From Paraescarpia echinospica (lineage: Eukaryota; Annelida; Polychaeta; Sabellida; Siboglinidae): a stretch of DNA of 64,000 nucleotides. The translations under genes and the position numbers were made by a program. The notes under the pieces were generated by a model, which did no database searches, had not been told where the DNA came from, and was given only the letters and a program-made list of their open reading frames with translations. The stretch spans positions 28,545,185 through 28,609,184 of the forward strand of contig CM034543.1 in assembly GCA_020002185.1 (NCBI GenBank). The letters are read 5' to 3'. Below are positions 1 to 11,919 of the stretch, one piece after another; position 1 is the stretch's first letter, and the number at the start of each line of letters is the position of its first letter.

Positions 1-330
1 GCCGCCTGTCGAATGCGTGTCTTTGTTGAGATCGTCACGTCATGCCACCTGTCAACTCATTTGGAACTAATGAACCGTTGTTTTTATGTGTATTCTATCA
101 ATGGAGTTCCTGCTCGGTTCTCGGCGTATTTCAGACTGAACAAATCCGCAAGCGTCGATCAGAATGTGGCTACCGATGTCCAGTTACTTCGTCCCATCGA
201 GTTGCACATTTGACTCCGGTGCCAATTCTGTAAGCCTTCGATTGTTTTATAGTACATCAAACATTCCAGTTACTGTTGTCAGTTTAGAAATGTCCCTTAT
301 GTTTTTGTTATAACGAAAAGCATCTGGGGT
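1..330. other. Spacer, no recognised gene
   Basis: Two overlapping short open frames start within the first 50 bases (66 and 63 codons). Neither has splice sites, a family resemblance or low-complexity bias suggesting a protein. I see no RNA gene here. Confidence 0.5.
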
Positions 331-1135
331 GAAAATTTCAATAAACTATACGACGAAATGTATGAACCCTCCGCGTGTTCGGCATCGAATTTTGATGACT
401 TGACAGGGCTTTTGTTAGGCAACAGGTCACGTGATGAATAGGTCAATTCGACTATTCAGCCGTTATCAACACTGTTGGCACTGGCACAGCTTGACGAAGA
501 TCACGTATTATTATTTTGATTATGACGTAGTTACGTCCCTACGTAGCGGATCCATTAATTCGGTAAATTCAGTAAAATACATTCGGTAGATGGCAGCACC
601 AACAAAACACATTCCTTGAAGCTGCATCCTCTGCAGTTTTAGCTCATCACGTACCTGTTTCTTTGATGTCCAAATATTTTATGTGTGAATAGTTTACATA
701 ATATCCGGAGTTTGTATAATAAAATGTGCGTACGTTTTGTTTAATGATCGACTCAATCGAAGAATTTATTTTGGTCGACATTTAGCTTTAAAGGGAGCCA
801 ACCGGTTCCTCTGCCCGGAGTTAGGGGGCGTAGTAATTTGTAACAGGAAATCTGCTGTGTTGAACGTGGAAAATGGGACATCGTTGAACATCAAAGGGTA
901 TAGCAGTTAATTCAGCCCGACTCGGCCGTATTGCCAATAAAGCTCGTTTTGAAACTGGGTGTTTTTATTACCATTTGAACATACTGCGGGGTCGTATCTT
1001 TCAAATTGAGAACGTTATTACGGACTTACTAAACACAATTTTGTGGAATATTTATTATAGTCTTAAGGACATTATAATTAATTAATTAATTAATTAAAAC
1101 CTAGGAATGGATTGTCTCCTTTTAAAACCATTGAA
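331..1135 (+). repeat. Dispersed unclassified repeat, copy A
   Basis: Two blocks recur elsewhere in the window. Bases ~340-450, with the core GTCACGTGATG, match the reverse complement of ~7105-7265 and resemble ~52630-52700. Bases ~820-1135 match ~53030-53330, ~63790-64000 and ~47690-47945; they share TCAGCCCGACT, GAAACTGG and TTACTAAACACAATTT. The order of the two blocks is the same in copy A and in the 52.6-53.3 kb copy, so they look like one element of about 0.8-1 kb. No coding region or terminal repeats were found. A TTAA-type microsatellite lies at ~1076-1097. Confidence 0.7.
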
Positions 1136-1197
1136 TTTGTTGCTGACGAGTTTTTTTAAAGTAGCAACGTCAACTGAGAAACGTGTGTAGGGTATGA

Positions 1198-3425
1198 TAA
1201 GATTTAACAAGATTTAACAAGATTGCCACCCAGAGAATTAACTCTAGGTGGCAGGTGGACAAGGAAGCCCTTTGGCTTATCGAGAGTCCGACCCTTTTAT
1301 TTATGTGTATCCCGCCCGTCTGAGGTATGTGTCGATTTTATTTTTAAACATATTCACGCTACTAGCACCCACACAATCAGCAGGTAATCTGTTCCATTCA
1401 TTTACAGTCCTTTGTGAAAATGAAAACTTTCTTATATCCAATCTACTCTGCTCCTTTGCCAATGTAAGTTCATGTCCTCTAGTCCTTCTATCTTTCTTAA
1501 CTGAGAAAACAATATTTCTATCAATATTTTCATAACCCTTTAATATTTTAAACACTTCTATCTGATCTCCTCTCAATCTTCTGGTCTCTAGTGTTGTTAA
1601 ACCGCATTTTTTTAGGCGTATTTCGTAACTAAGATCCCTCAGTTTTGGTATCATTTTAGTTGCTCTCCTCTGTACTCTTTCTAGCATATCTATGTCCTTC
1701 CTGCGATATGGCCTCCACGCTTGAATACAATATTCTAAATGAGGCCTAACTATTGTTTTGTACAGCGGTATTATTAGCTCTTTTTCCTTATACGTTATGT
1801 TTCGCCTAATTAATCCAAGGATTTGATTTCCCTTTGAAGCTGCAATTCCGCACTGCTCTGAAACCTTCATATCAGCACTAATGGTTAACCCTAAGTCCTT
1901 TTCTTTTACAGTAGTACTTAGTACAGTACCCCTCATTGTATATTCTACCTCTTCGTTCCCATGTCCTGTGTGGAGGCATTTACATTTCCCAAAATTGAAC
2001 AGCATTTGCCACTTTTCAGACCATTTGATCAACCTGTCAGGGTCATCTTGTAAATGCTGTCTATCTCCATCACTTTTAATCCTTCTAAACACTTTTGTAT
2101 CATCCGCAAATTTCAACACCTTGCTTGTTATTTCATCATCCAAATCGTTGATATATATTAAGAATAATATAGGTCCTAATACTGATCCCTGTGGTACCGC
2201 ACTCAATACCGATTTCCAGTATGAAGCCTCCCCATCAACTACTACGCGTTGTCTTCTGTCAATCAGCCATTGTTCTATCCAGTTTATTATACCATTTCCT
2301 ATGCCATTGGCCTTTAGTTTAAGCAGTAATCTTTGATGTGGTACTTTGTCGAAAGCTTTTTGAAAATCTAAGTAGACGATATCTATTGGTGATCCCTCAT
2401 CTACCCACTTAGTGATGTCTTCCAAAAAACATAACATATTTGTTAAGCATGACCTCGCTTTAAAAAAACCATGTTGAGATGGGTTTATCAAGTTTTGTTT
2501 AACAAGAAAATCCACCATGTGATCTTTAATTAGTCTTTCTAATAATTTACAAGTCACTGATGTTAAACTCACTAGTCTATAGTTCTCTGACTTGTTTCTC
2601 GAACCTTTTTTAAATAACGGTATAATGTTTGCTTCTTTCCATTCTAAAGGAACCACTCCCTCTTCTAATGACAATTGAAAACTGTTGCAAGCGGTATGCT
2701 AATTTGTTCTACAATTTCCAATAGTAGTTTGGGTGGAATACCATCCACTCCAGGTGATTTATTATCCTTCATAGCCCTTATTTTCTTAGCTACCATTTCC
2801 GGGGTTACAATTAATTGTCCTAAATAGTCTGAATCTGCCCCCTTGAACTTAGCCTCTGGTACTGGCAGTGAACTAATATCTTCCCTGGTAAACACTGAAC
2901 TAAAGTACTCATTCAGGTCTTCTGCCATTAAGAATCCCTCTGATATTATATTTCCAGCACTATCTTCTAGAGGACCGACCTTATCTCGAACTTTCTGTTT
3001 GCTTCGAACATACGCATAAAAACTCTTGCTGTCATGTTTTATATTACTAGCTAATTGTTGTTCATAGCTTCTTTTTGACTTTCTAATTTCAGCTGTAGCT
3101 TGGTTAAGTGCTTCTTTATAACTGTTGTAGTCTTCATCATTTCCATTACATATATATGACTTCCACATCATTTGGTTATACTTAATTTTTCTAATGGCTT
3201 CTTTCGATAAGTGTTTCGTTTTGGACCGTTTTCCTTGTTTTATGAAGGGTACAAATTTATCGACTATGCACTTAATTTCACTCTTTAATATATTCCAGCA
3301 TTCTGTTGCCGTCTTATTTTTCAGTGTGTTATTCCAGTCTATCTTTGCTAAATATGTCCTCATGTCCTTATACCTTGCTTTGTGGAAATTTCTCCTATAC
3401 TGCTTTTTACTATTCCTAATTCCTA
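1198..3425 (-). mobile_element. CR1-like LINE, 5'-truncated, copy 1
   Basis: A 5'-truncated non-LTR retrotransposon on the minus strand. It holds the linker after the endonuclease, the full reverse transcriptase and the C-terminal region. The 3' end is intact: a potential hairpin (GCCACCTAGAG / CTCTGGGTGGC) is followed by a short tandem repeat of about 10 bases with core TCTTGTTAAA. A 3' hairpin plus short terminal repeats is known for CR1/L2-type LINEs, whose reverse transcriptase recognises the RNA tail. The same family recurs at ~20100-22380 on the other strand. The 5' border is approximate, because the second copy lacks the matching region. Confidence 0.85.
1301..3363 (-). pseudogene. Reverse transcriptase ORF of LINE copy 1 (one frameshift)
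   Basis: Translates as two overlapping frames (3363-2665 and 2674-1301) that together read as one LINE reverse transcriptase. Visible motifs in order: a basic linker; 'DNKSPGVDGIPPKLL'; 'YLDFQKAFDKVPHQRLL', carrying the first catalytic Asp; 'VPQGSVLGPILFLIYINDL'; the catalytic box 'FADDTKVF'; and a C-terminal domain with 'PHLEYCIQAWRP' and 'WNRLPA'. Alignment to the second copy shows one missing T near 2674 (ATTTGTCA there, ATTGTCA here), which breaks the frame. The rest of the reverse transcriptase is open, so this copy died recently. The endonuclease domain is absent through 5' truncation. The product would copy element RNA at nuclear target sites; no host role is implied. Confidence 0.85.
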
Positions 3426-6400
3426 ATATTTAGTATGTAATAGTATCGCATTTGAGTGATGCATCCAATGTAGAAATCACATTAAATGTTTCTTCGGCAA
3501 GAGTTAAATACGTTAATAGATTCACTGGGTTTTTTAAACCAAAATTAGGAGAACGACGTGCAAAACGGGCCTCTTAAGCGATATTTGTCATAAAGTTGAC
3601 ATTTTTCATTGTAACAGACATTGCTTTAAGGGATCATCTTCTCCATTTATCTTACTACGTATATGCAAAAATTTAGTGTTTTTTTTAGTAAAATAACTGT
3701 ATCTAAGGGGTGTTTCAGGACACCACCCAATTTTTGTCTCTCTAAAAATTGCGTCCAAAAGGGACCCACTGCACATCCACTTGCATTATTCAGCCATCAT
3801 CACACATTTTGCAAAACACATTGTTAACACGTGGACACTGACCAGTAATGGTGTGCTACGCCGTACACTATTCACATTTTATCTTTCTTCCCCGTCCTTA
3901 CTGTCCGAAAACAGTTGATGATTTATCTCACTACTAATACGTACTCTGGCTACACTGACTCACTCCGTTCAGACAGTCACACACTAGAGCTCCCACCGTC
4001 CGCGCCGATTTCTAAATTTTATGTAGCAACCAGCGATGCCGCTACACCTCGGCCCATGGCACTGCTGGCCAATCCTGTTGCGCCCCTACTATGTTGCAAT
4101 ACTTGCAATTTGGTGGAAGGAGCAGGAGATTGTTTGAATTATATGACTTCCACAATGAACGTTCTACCCATGCTATTATGCTTACGCCGTACCGACGATA
4201 TTCTGACGAATGACGCACCTAAACCTTAAAAGCATAACATGAGAAAAGCCCACCCTGCCCTTGCATCAAGAACTTTTGTTAGCAGTATAAACCAGTCCCG
4301 TCAAGATAAAGCGGACACTGTTCTTCGGACGTCACTTGAAAAGAAGCCGGATAAAAGGGAGCATGATCGTTAAGACATTACAACTGTACTGCCACAAGCA
4401 GCATCTCGCAGGACATAACGTAAGGGACGGTCGTCTGCAGTTAGAATGGATGGAGTTGAAGAAACAGGCCGGATACATTCCAGTTCCTGTCAGGAAGTAG
4501 TTTGCGGTGACTAATTATAAGAAGAAACAATTGAAAAAGGAAAATACATTTGATCTTCAATATTAGCATGCTAAATTGTATGAGGAAAATCGAAATAAAA
4601 ATATTATATCGTGCTTGTTTTGTCAGCCAATACCAAACCATGTTGTAATGGTACGCCTCCAAAGTAATAACATCTGCTTTTGTAACATACAATAAAAAGG
4701 TATTTTGAAATTAAGATCCAACATACTGGCTGTTATGCTGACCAGTCCAGACGTGTTGTGTAAGCATGCGTATCAAGAAGGGTTTATAGATGAGCATTTG
4801 AACAGATTGGGAACAACCACAGTAATATTGCCGAGTAGCGACGAATGGACATTGTCCTGCCAGATGGCAAGTACAAGAAGCGCTTGAGGAGTTTCTGACA
4901 AAGTAGTTATACCTACAAACCTTCACTGAAGATGGTTATATTACGTGAGCTTGTGACATATGTGACAACCCAATGTCAACGGATCCACAAACTCTAGATT
5001 GACACTCATAGACATGTATATATATATATATATATATATATATCCACCAGTGATATGTAATAGGGCTAGCTCCAGATAAAATCGGAAAAGTCGCACGATC
5101 ATTCCAAGATCCTTTCACAAATTATGTTTATTCTCTTGTAAGGAAAACCAGTGTTCGTTGAGTCGGTTTTGCACACTCAACCCGTGTCCAGCGTCATCGC
5201 AGTGTCCAGCGTCATCAGTTGTTAGCAGTCAAGTATGGCCTATTTTTAGTGTTATTTGTTGATTTCGTGTCGTTAATATCATGATTGGTCAATGTTTTAT
5301 AAACACCAGCATCGATACAGTAGACTGGTGTACATTGGCTAAACGTCGGACATATTGTGGATCAGATTATTAAACATACGTAAATAATTATGAAATGAAG
5401 AACAGTTTAAGGAAGGACTTTTCCGTTTACATGTAATATAAAATGGTCAAACTGTACGTAGTATAGTAATGACGCTGGACACGCGATAAAAATCAAGGTT
5501 GATTTCAAGTAGCTGTCATAACAAAAGTGACTCATCTTACAATGAACTATTTATAGAAAATATGCGTCTTTATATGTAAAATAAGAAAATATAACTTAAT
5601 TATTTATAATAAAACATTTATTTTTGGACCTGCTACAATCCCACGTGTACACTTTTTGGGACATTGGCCCAATAGTGCTAATGTTTTAAGAAAAGTGTCA
5701 AAAGCAACCTTTTGAGCTCACCTATTTGAATTTGCGTTTCGCGCTTCCATTTAATGTGTTCACTAGTGTCCAGTTGTTAATTACTTGGCAATGCCACCAT
5801 ACATTTAGTTTATGTAATGCAATAACGCCTAACGGTTGGGGCCCGTTTTGGTCAGGGTGCCCGTTTTGCACATTGTTCCCCTACATACAACAGTTAGCAA
5901 GTCGTAGTGGACATTGTTTAAGTTTTCTTTTTCGCACATTTTATTTGAACTGAGACGTTCCTAAAATCGAATTGAAGAGACACCTCTATACCACTTTGAA
6001 AATCCAGCCACCCACCGACTAACCACCGACCCATCCACCCAGATCATGGCACCTAATATGGAGGAGATGCCCCACTTCTTGCTTTCTAATTATTTAAACA
6101 GTAATTATAATTATATTTAAATCATTTTTTTATTAAGCAGATTTAAATAATAATTCTTTCTCTTGCACGCATCGATATATTTAGAGTGGTCCATTCGTCA
6201 CCGATTCTTACACAGAATTGGACCTAATCTATCTATTTCTGTAAGTCCTACTCGGCTGAAATTTAAGCCCCCAAAATCGTGTAAAGAATACATATATGTA
6301 GTCAATGATATGCACGCACGCACGCACGCGCGCGCACACACTGTATTTAAGAACTCAACCCATGACCTATATGTCAAATAAATGTTTAATAACATCCAAT

Positions 6401-7104
6401 CACATCCTTTATTTTTTGGCTCGATATAAACAAATACCTAATTTAAAAGCAAAGGTCGCTGTTTCACAAAGTTATCGATGTGAAGCCTCCATACTATAAG
6501 GTGTGTTGCAACGATAACAGGTGTCGTGCCGTCTCTCTTTCATCTGACTCACGACAGATTTCACATATAATGGCGCAATTAAATTTGAGCGCAGAAACAT
6601 ACACTTAGACTCGCATCGCCGGCTTGTGTAACTGCAACGAAATTGCACTCGCAGTCATCAAATACAAGGAAGAAAATACATTAATTGCATCTAAAACTAC
6701 GTATCGCACGGCGACCTATTGCACCACCAGTAGTGATCGATGTCATTCGTCACTGGTGACTAGGTGGATCAGTTGGTGCGTGCGATGATTCAGAAACGCT
6801 CGAGTACAACAAAATACGGATCCACACGCACGCACGCACATACACACGTTTGCACGAACACTCCTACGTACATATAATACACATGCGCTCACGCTCCTAA
6901 CGAGTGAGACAAATGTCAATGCAAATTGACGCTAAAAGTCATCATTATTTTGGATTGTATAAAGTCTGACACCGCGCATTGGCGGGGAGGAGTTTTGCCG
7001 ACTTTGCGAGCCGATGAGACCATCTCAGAGCTTGGTCTCACCTGTACTCTATTAAAAAATTCTACAGACGACACTGGCGCATATTATTCGTTAACGCCGA
7101 CTGT
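3426..7104. other. A+T-rich spacer without a recognised gene
   Basis: About 3.7 kb with only short open frames (up to 104 codons at 3915-4229) that show no domain, convincing splice frame or family resemblance. It contains an AT microsatellite at ~5017-5042 and ACGC/CA-rich runs at ~6311-6340 and ~6823-6850. A short phrase (GTGTCCAGCGTCATC) is repeated near 5190-5215. I could not support any gene. Confidence 0.6.
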
Positions 7105-7265
7105 GTAAATTGACCTATCCATCACGTGACCTGTTGCCTAGTAAATCTCCGTCAAGCCATTAAAATTTTGGATGCTGAACACGTAGTGTGTTCGTGCATT
7201 CCGTCGTATATTATTTGAAATTCTGGTCACAAACGTGTTTCTTTATGACAAAAACACAAGACAAA
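7105..7265 (-). repeat. Inverted partial copy of the dispersed repeat
   Basis: The reverse complement matches bases ~300-450 of copy A. Shared landmarks in order: GTTTTTGT, ATACGACG, GTGTTC, a GCTTGAC/ACTTGAC block, TAGGCAACAGGTCACGTGATG and ATAGGTCAATT. The downstream block seen at 820-1135 is missing. Confidence 0.65.
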
Positions 7266-7682
7266 GTTTTTAAAGTGACAACTGTATATGGGAATTTTTT
7301 ATTTATGAGATGTCACATAGCAATAGTATTGTAATTTACACACAAGAAAGCTTGACAGAGGTCACGCGCAAAGTTTTGATGGTGATGTACAGGATACATC
7401 AATTTGAGCTGTATTACTAATGCACTTAAAGTTCGCCTTTTGTCAGTCATACAAAGTGAGTCTGACGTTTTACCGAATGGGACAGTCCCACATATGCATC
7501 TGACACAGTCGCTTCTGACTGTCGCCTGCGGAGCCCGTGCACTTGCACCGGAACTGCCAAATATTTGCGAAAAACGGATGCTCCCTGCGCTCCAGTTCAC
7601 TCTGTTTGCCGCCAGATGTCGCGCACTCCACACCCGTCATAACCCAGTTCTGAAACAAATGTCGGGAAGAGATGAAGGAAAA

Positions 7683-7850
7683 ACGCTATAATGCTAGATG
7701 CTCACGCAAGCATGATAACCAGTACCTGCAAAACAGTTTCACCCCCACCACAATAAAACAGTGGAATGATCTACCACCAAGCATTGTGTCGTATACATCA
7801 CTGAATTCATTCCAAAGTAATCTCATCCAGATTTTAAAACTTTAACCATC
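7683..7850 (+). pseudogene. LINE C-terminal remnant
   Basis: Translated in frame, the segment reads 'NQYLQNSFTPTTIKQWNDL' followed by 'PPSIVSYTSLNSFQSNL' and a stop near 7843. Non-LTR retrotransposon polyproteins commonly end with a segment containing W-N-x-L-P, then a short run to the stop. The rest of the element is not detectable upstream, so this is a 5'-truncated or decayed fragment. The clade cannot be assigned. Confidence 0.6.
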
Positions 7851-8238
7851 TCAGCCACCATGTGCACTGGCCTGATGTGTCCGTAGGACATTTTGCCAGT
7901 CAAATTACAGATACAGGGCTTCATTAAAACCGTAACTATCGATCCAATACCAATATAGAAAACAGCCCCCTTCCCTCCAAAGAGTCTATATCCTACAGAC
8001 GAGTCTCTTTGAAATACACTATTGGGTGCTTATGAAATACTTATTCAATACTCGCATTTTATTCAGCAAATAGTTCCCCGTACTGTTTCGAAACCATCGC
8101 TACACTAGCTTAACGTGTACAATGTTAATTTATTCGTTTATAAATAACTGAACAATTTGCACTATTTGCGAAGTTATCGCAACTCTCATATTCAAAGCAA
8201 TTTAATAACAGACGAAGAGTTGATGACGTCACACCTAC
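7851..8238. other. Spacer
   Basis: Short A+T-rich stretch between the LINE remnant and the exon candidate. No gene seen; part of it may be the LINE 3' untranslated tail. Confidence 0.4.
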
Positions 8239-8385
8239 CTTGACCTCGTCTTCGTCTCCAGGCATCCATGATGTCGTTGTCAGAAAGTCCTGTGACGATG
8301 AACTCCGGTGAATACTACTGTAGCGGCACCGCGACATGTCTCGCAAACTAGCCGGAGTCGACGTGTCGTTAGCGGATTGTTGGTT
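8239..8385 (-). CDS. Candidate internal exon, Ser-rich, unknown gene
   Basis: Minus-strand open segment of 147 bases (49 codons) with good splice signals. The acceptor is a pyrimidine-rich TTTTCTCACTGCCAG. The donor is AAG|GTAGGT. It is phase 0 at both ends in the open frame. The peptide starts NQQSANDT, has a Ser/Arg stretch (SSIHRSSSSQDF) and ends in an acidic segment (MPGDEDEVK). There is no signal peptide, membrane span or known domain. The composition would suit a cytoplasmic tail or disordered linker. It lies about 4.8 kb downstream of, and on the same strand as, the mucin-like gene, whose last identified exon also ends in phase 0, so it may belong to that gene; this link is inference. 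It could also be a chance open frame. Confidence 0.4.
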
Positions 8386-8454
8386 CTGGCAGTGAGAAAA
8401 CCACAAACTAGTATTTAGGTGAGCATTTGCGTTTCACTAAAAGCTGAGGTAGTG

Positions 8455-8620
8455 TTATAGAGCACTTGTGTAGCATCCGGACTCTCCTCGATTTCGCCGT
8501 TATAACAACATTTTTGCCTTAATTTGGTACATGATCAGTGGGTAGTAAATGCCATCATTCAACATCATCCTAGGCATATTTAGATTTAAGAATATTGCGT
8601 CTTAGCGCACCTTTTCACAC
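8455..8620 (+). repeat. Dispersed repeat, inverted partner of 9690-9850
   Basis: Matches the reverse complement of ~9690-9850. Shared blocks: CTCGATTTCGCCGTTATA, CATTATCCTAGGCATATTTA-like and GCGTCTTAGCGC. The partners lie about 1.1 kb apart in opposite orientation. Without clear terminal motifs I cannot tell one foldback element from two insertions. Confidence 0.65.
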
Positions 8621-8870
8621 AACGAATGATTGCCAATGTAATACTGTGAAGCATATCTGCAAACAATCATGTTAGCTAGTTAGTTAGTTTTGTGCACTTG
8701 ATTTCTTATTCTGGAATAAAGTAAAGAAGTGATGAGGGAACAAGTGACGTAGTACCCGCAACATGATCGGAACATGGTGGGAGAAGACCACGGAGATCAT
8801 ACCGCCAAACTTAGTCTTAGGCCTACCCAACATTGAATTCCGAATGACGGTTCCTGAACTTGAAAAACTG

Positions 8871-9000
8871 CAGTGTTTCCCCTGGTATATTATGACGAGT
8901 GAGGCGGGCCGCCTCGCCTTTTTTCTATGCCGCCTCGCCCAAAATATGCCGAAATTGCCGCCTCGTAGCTATTTCGTTAGCCCATTTTTTTGTTCTTTCG
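8871..9000 (+). mobile_element. hAT-like terminal segment (partial)
   Basis: Begins CAGTGTTTCCCCTGG, resembling the CAG-type ends of hAT-superfamily non-autonomous elements. A GC-rich internal palindrome (GGCGGGCCGCC) follows, with GCCGCCTCG repeated three times. I found no matching opposite end or 8-bp target duplication, so the element is partial or too diverged to delimit. Confidence 0.35.
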
Positions 9001-9459
9001 CGATATATTCAGCGTCGACGAGCGGCGTGAAATTACTACAATGTCACTTGCATTCTTGCAAAATCGCAGATTTGTAGCAACATCGTTAAGTCGTCATAAC
9101 GTCGCTTAGAGCCGGTACGATTTATCTCTTGGAATTAACTCCATTGGACAATGTGAATGACATCACTTGTTAGTTGTCCAATCACGGAATATTTCCGCGG
9201 AATCCCCGGTGTCTCCAACGGTGACACATTGCGGAGTTTCGACATGCTAGAAATCGCCTAAATGGTATCTGCGTTTGGGAAACATGTGGAACTCAGAGAA
9301 AAAACAAAGAAAACGGTAGCTGAACTAAGAAGTTTTTGCGCACTATTTTACTATTATTGTATGCGCCCACAATAAATCAGAATGCTGGCGTAGCTGATGC
9401 TGAATTTCTGGTTTATGATGGTGGTGGGAGTAAATAAAAACTGTGCAGGGTAATGACAC

Positions 9460-9590
9460 TATGTCACTAGTCGGCACTTGTGTCAAATCCGGACCCTTTT
9501 GAAGCCCAAATAAAAACCGTGCATCCTATTCACTAGTCGGCACTTGTATCGAATCCGGACCCTTTTGAAGCCCAAATAGCGACCCGGTTT
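9460..9590 (+). repeat. Two tandem copies of a ~65-bp unit
   Basis: CACTAGTCGGCACTTGT, then TCCGGACCCTTTTGAAGC, occurs twice in a row (from ~9464 and ~9530) with few differences. The motif CACTTGT..ATCCGGAC also occurs in the 8455 repeat, so all three may belong to one family. Confidence 0.7.
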
Positions 9591-9689
9591 GCACTAGTCT
9601 GCGCCGCTGCGACCGTGGTTACCGCATCGCGCGGGTAAAACGAGCAATATAGCAGCGTACAGGGGTATGTTGTTACACACCGGGGCGCT

Positions 9690-9850
9690 ATTTACGCCTC
9701 AAAAGGGCGCTAAGACGCAAAATTCTTAAACGTAAATATGCCTAGGATAATGTTGTATGGTGAAATTAACTCACTGAGGTATCAAAGTTAGGCAAAACTT
9801 AAGCTATAACGGCGAAATCGAGGTGGGTCTGGATTCAACACAACTCTCAA
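9690..9850 (-). repeat. Dispersed repeat, inverted partner of 8455-8620
   Basis: The reverse complement shows the same blocks as 8455-8620, including CTCGATTTCGCCGTTATA and CCTAGGCATATTTA. It differs by scattered substitutions and small indels. Confidence 0.65.
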
Positions 9851-11919
9851 GTGCCCACAAGTCTATTCAACTAATATTCTATGTCGTTTAGCAAAATGAT
9901 GGATGTGATTCGTAAGATATCTTTCTGCTAAATATATAATACATATTCCAACAAAGTTGTGCAAACAAACTTTTGGGAAAGTTGATTTGAGTGAAGTACT
10001 TACGAATATAAACCACCGAAGTTCATATCTCGTAAAATACGCCTATTGCACAAACCCTGTACATGTTTATTAACGGATTATCAATGGGCTAGGCAATTAT
10101 ATGTTTGCACGGAATGTGGATATACTAAACAACTTACACTGTTAAATAAAAGGACACAATTTGAGAAACGTTCTTGCAATTAATAGAAACATACTTTTGT
10201 GGCATTCCAGAAATGACTGTTTAATTAATTGTATAGCATGCTAGCAACAAATAAAATATCATCTTAGGAACAGAAACCACCAATTTAACATCATCATATT
10301 ATGATATGATAATCATTTAAAGGTGATGATGGGGGAAAGAGTCTTCAGATGATACCACTGTCACTGACTCTGTCAGCGTGGTAACAAGGCCTAGGGTTAG
10401 GGCGATAAAAATATCATCAAAACCAAGTACCAGTGGTCAAGTGGAAACCACACCTCAACACGATGAAACAATCATGATTACTGATTTTATCAATCATGAT
10501 TACTATAATTACAAGTAGTGTAAACATGTTTACATACTATCTTGTTGTTTTATATTTTCCCATCTATATTCAAGAGTAAAGGTTAAAACATACCTCAGAA
10601 TGCACCATTTTAAAGCTAGTTTAAAAACATTTCCGGGGACGCATACCTCGGACCCCCCTAGGAATGTTTTGTGTCCGCGGCGCTCGCGTAGCCCACCCCT
10701 ACCACCTTTGCCCATCATTTTACCCAGGGGGAACACTGAAAAAGCTAAACAAGACGGACATCAATGGAACGCATTGGCTTGTCTATCGCCAGATCCTGCC
10801 GGTTGCCTCGAGACCATATATATAATACCGTATCGTCACTGAGCCTTCTCGCGAGAGAACGCTCTACCACACTCCACTCGTCACGTGGCGTACCCATAGT
10901 TTCTCAGCTGTCACGTGGGTTATGCTTGAGATGTGGTGATGGCTACTTGCTACCCCTCCGCGTGCAAATGCATGTAAACACCTGAAAGTATCTACAACCC
11001 TAACCCCAACCTTCAGCCTAACCCTAAATCTTAAACCTAACCCTTTTTGCACATCAGATCAACAATAAAAGAGCATTTGTACGTGGAGCGGTAGCACGAA
11101 GCTCCCTTTGACAAGTGGGATGAAATAAAGTCGGTCGATCTTCATATTCGTGCTATATAAGATCGTGACGCTGTCTATTCCGTTGTTAATGCAGTATACG
11201 GTGCAACGACTTTGACTCTGTGTGTATAGGCCTACACGGTGTGTAGAATTGGGTTAAGCGTACCAACGTTCGCCTAGATGCACACCAGACCGGCCTATGC
11301 GGGGCAGACAAACCCAACAGGAACCAACCGAGCACACAGAAGCGCTTCCTGGTGGGCGCGCGCGAACTTCTTTCTTATGAGTGTTCTCATTGTTAAAAAA
11401 CGACTAATGTTTGGTTTTGGTTCAATCCTCCTTCCACCCCACCTGTACGTGGTACGTTGAGATAGAAGGTGCTCTATTGTGAGTTGGCAAACGGGATCCA
11501 CACTCGCGGAGGGCAAAAGAAACGATACATGGATACACTAAAGGCATCCATGAAGAACCTCAATGTGGACCGTCACTCCAATATGGATATAAACGGCTTG
11601 TGAGCGACAAACGTGGCGCAGTGAAACAAAAGCGGACGCGTTGCAGACGCCAAAAGAAGGCAAAGCGAGAGAAAGTCTCGACAAAATGACAATAGGCGAT
11701 GATGAAATGTGTTCTTCTTCGCTTCGCGAGGGACAAACAACAATCGTCCACCACGTGACAGTATAGTCACGACACTCCGAGCACCAGTATGCAACATTGA
11801 CCACGGGAGGGGAACTGGCGTCAGATGATTGGCCAATGGTGGCCATGGTTGCGGTTAATTCTACGGACGTATGAAACTGCCATATTGTTTCTCTCGTGAC
11901 AACATGAATAATAGAAATA
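9851..11919. other. Spacer with no recognised gene
   Basis: Open frames here (up to 102 codons, 11846-11538 minus) have no recognisable domain. Bases ~10995-11045 contain a degenerate run of CCTAACCCTAA-type motifs, similar to the metazoan telomere repeat but too imperfect and short to call interstitial telomere. The remainder is unremarkable. Confidence 0.5.

Noticed and set aside
10985..11045. Interstitial telomere repeat
   Set aside because: Only a few imperfect CCTAACC-type motifs with irregular spacing.
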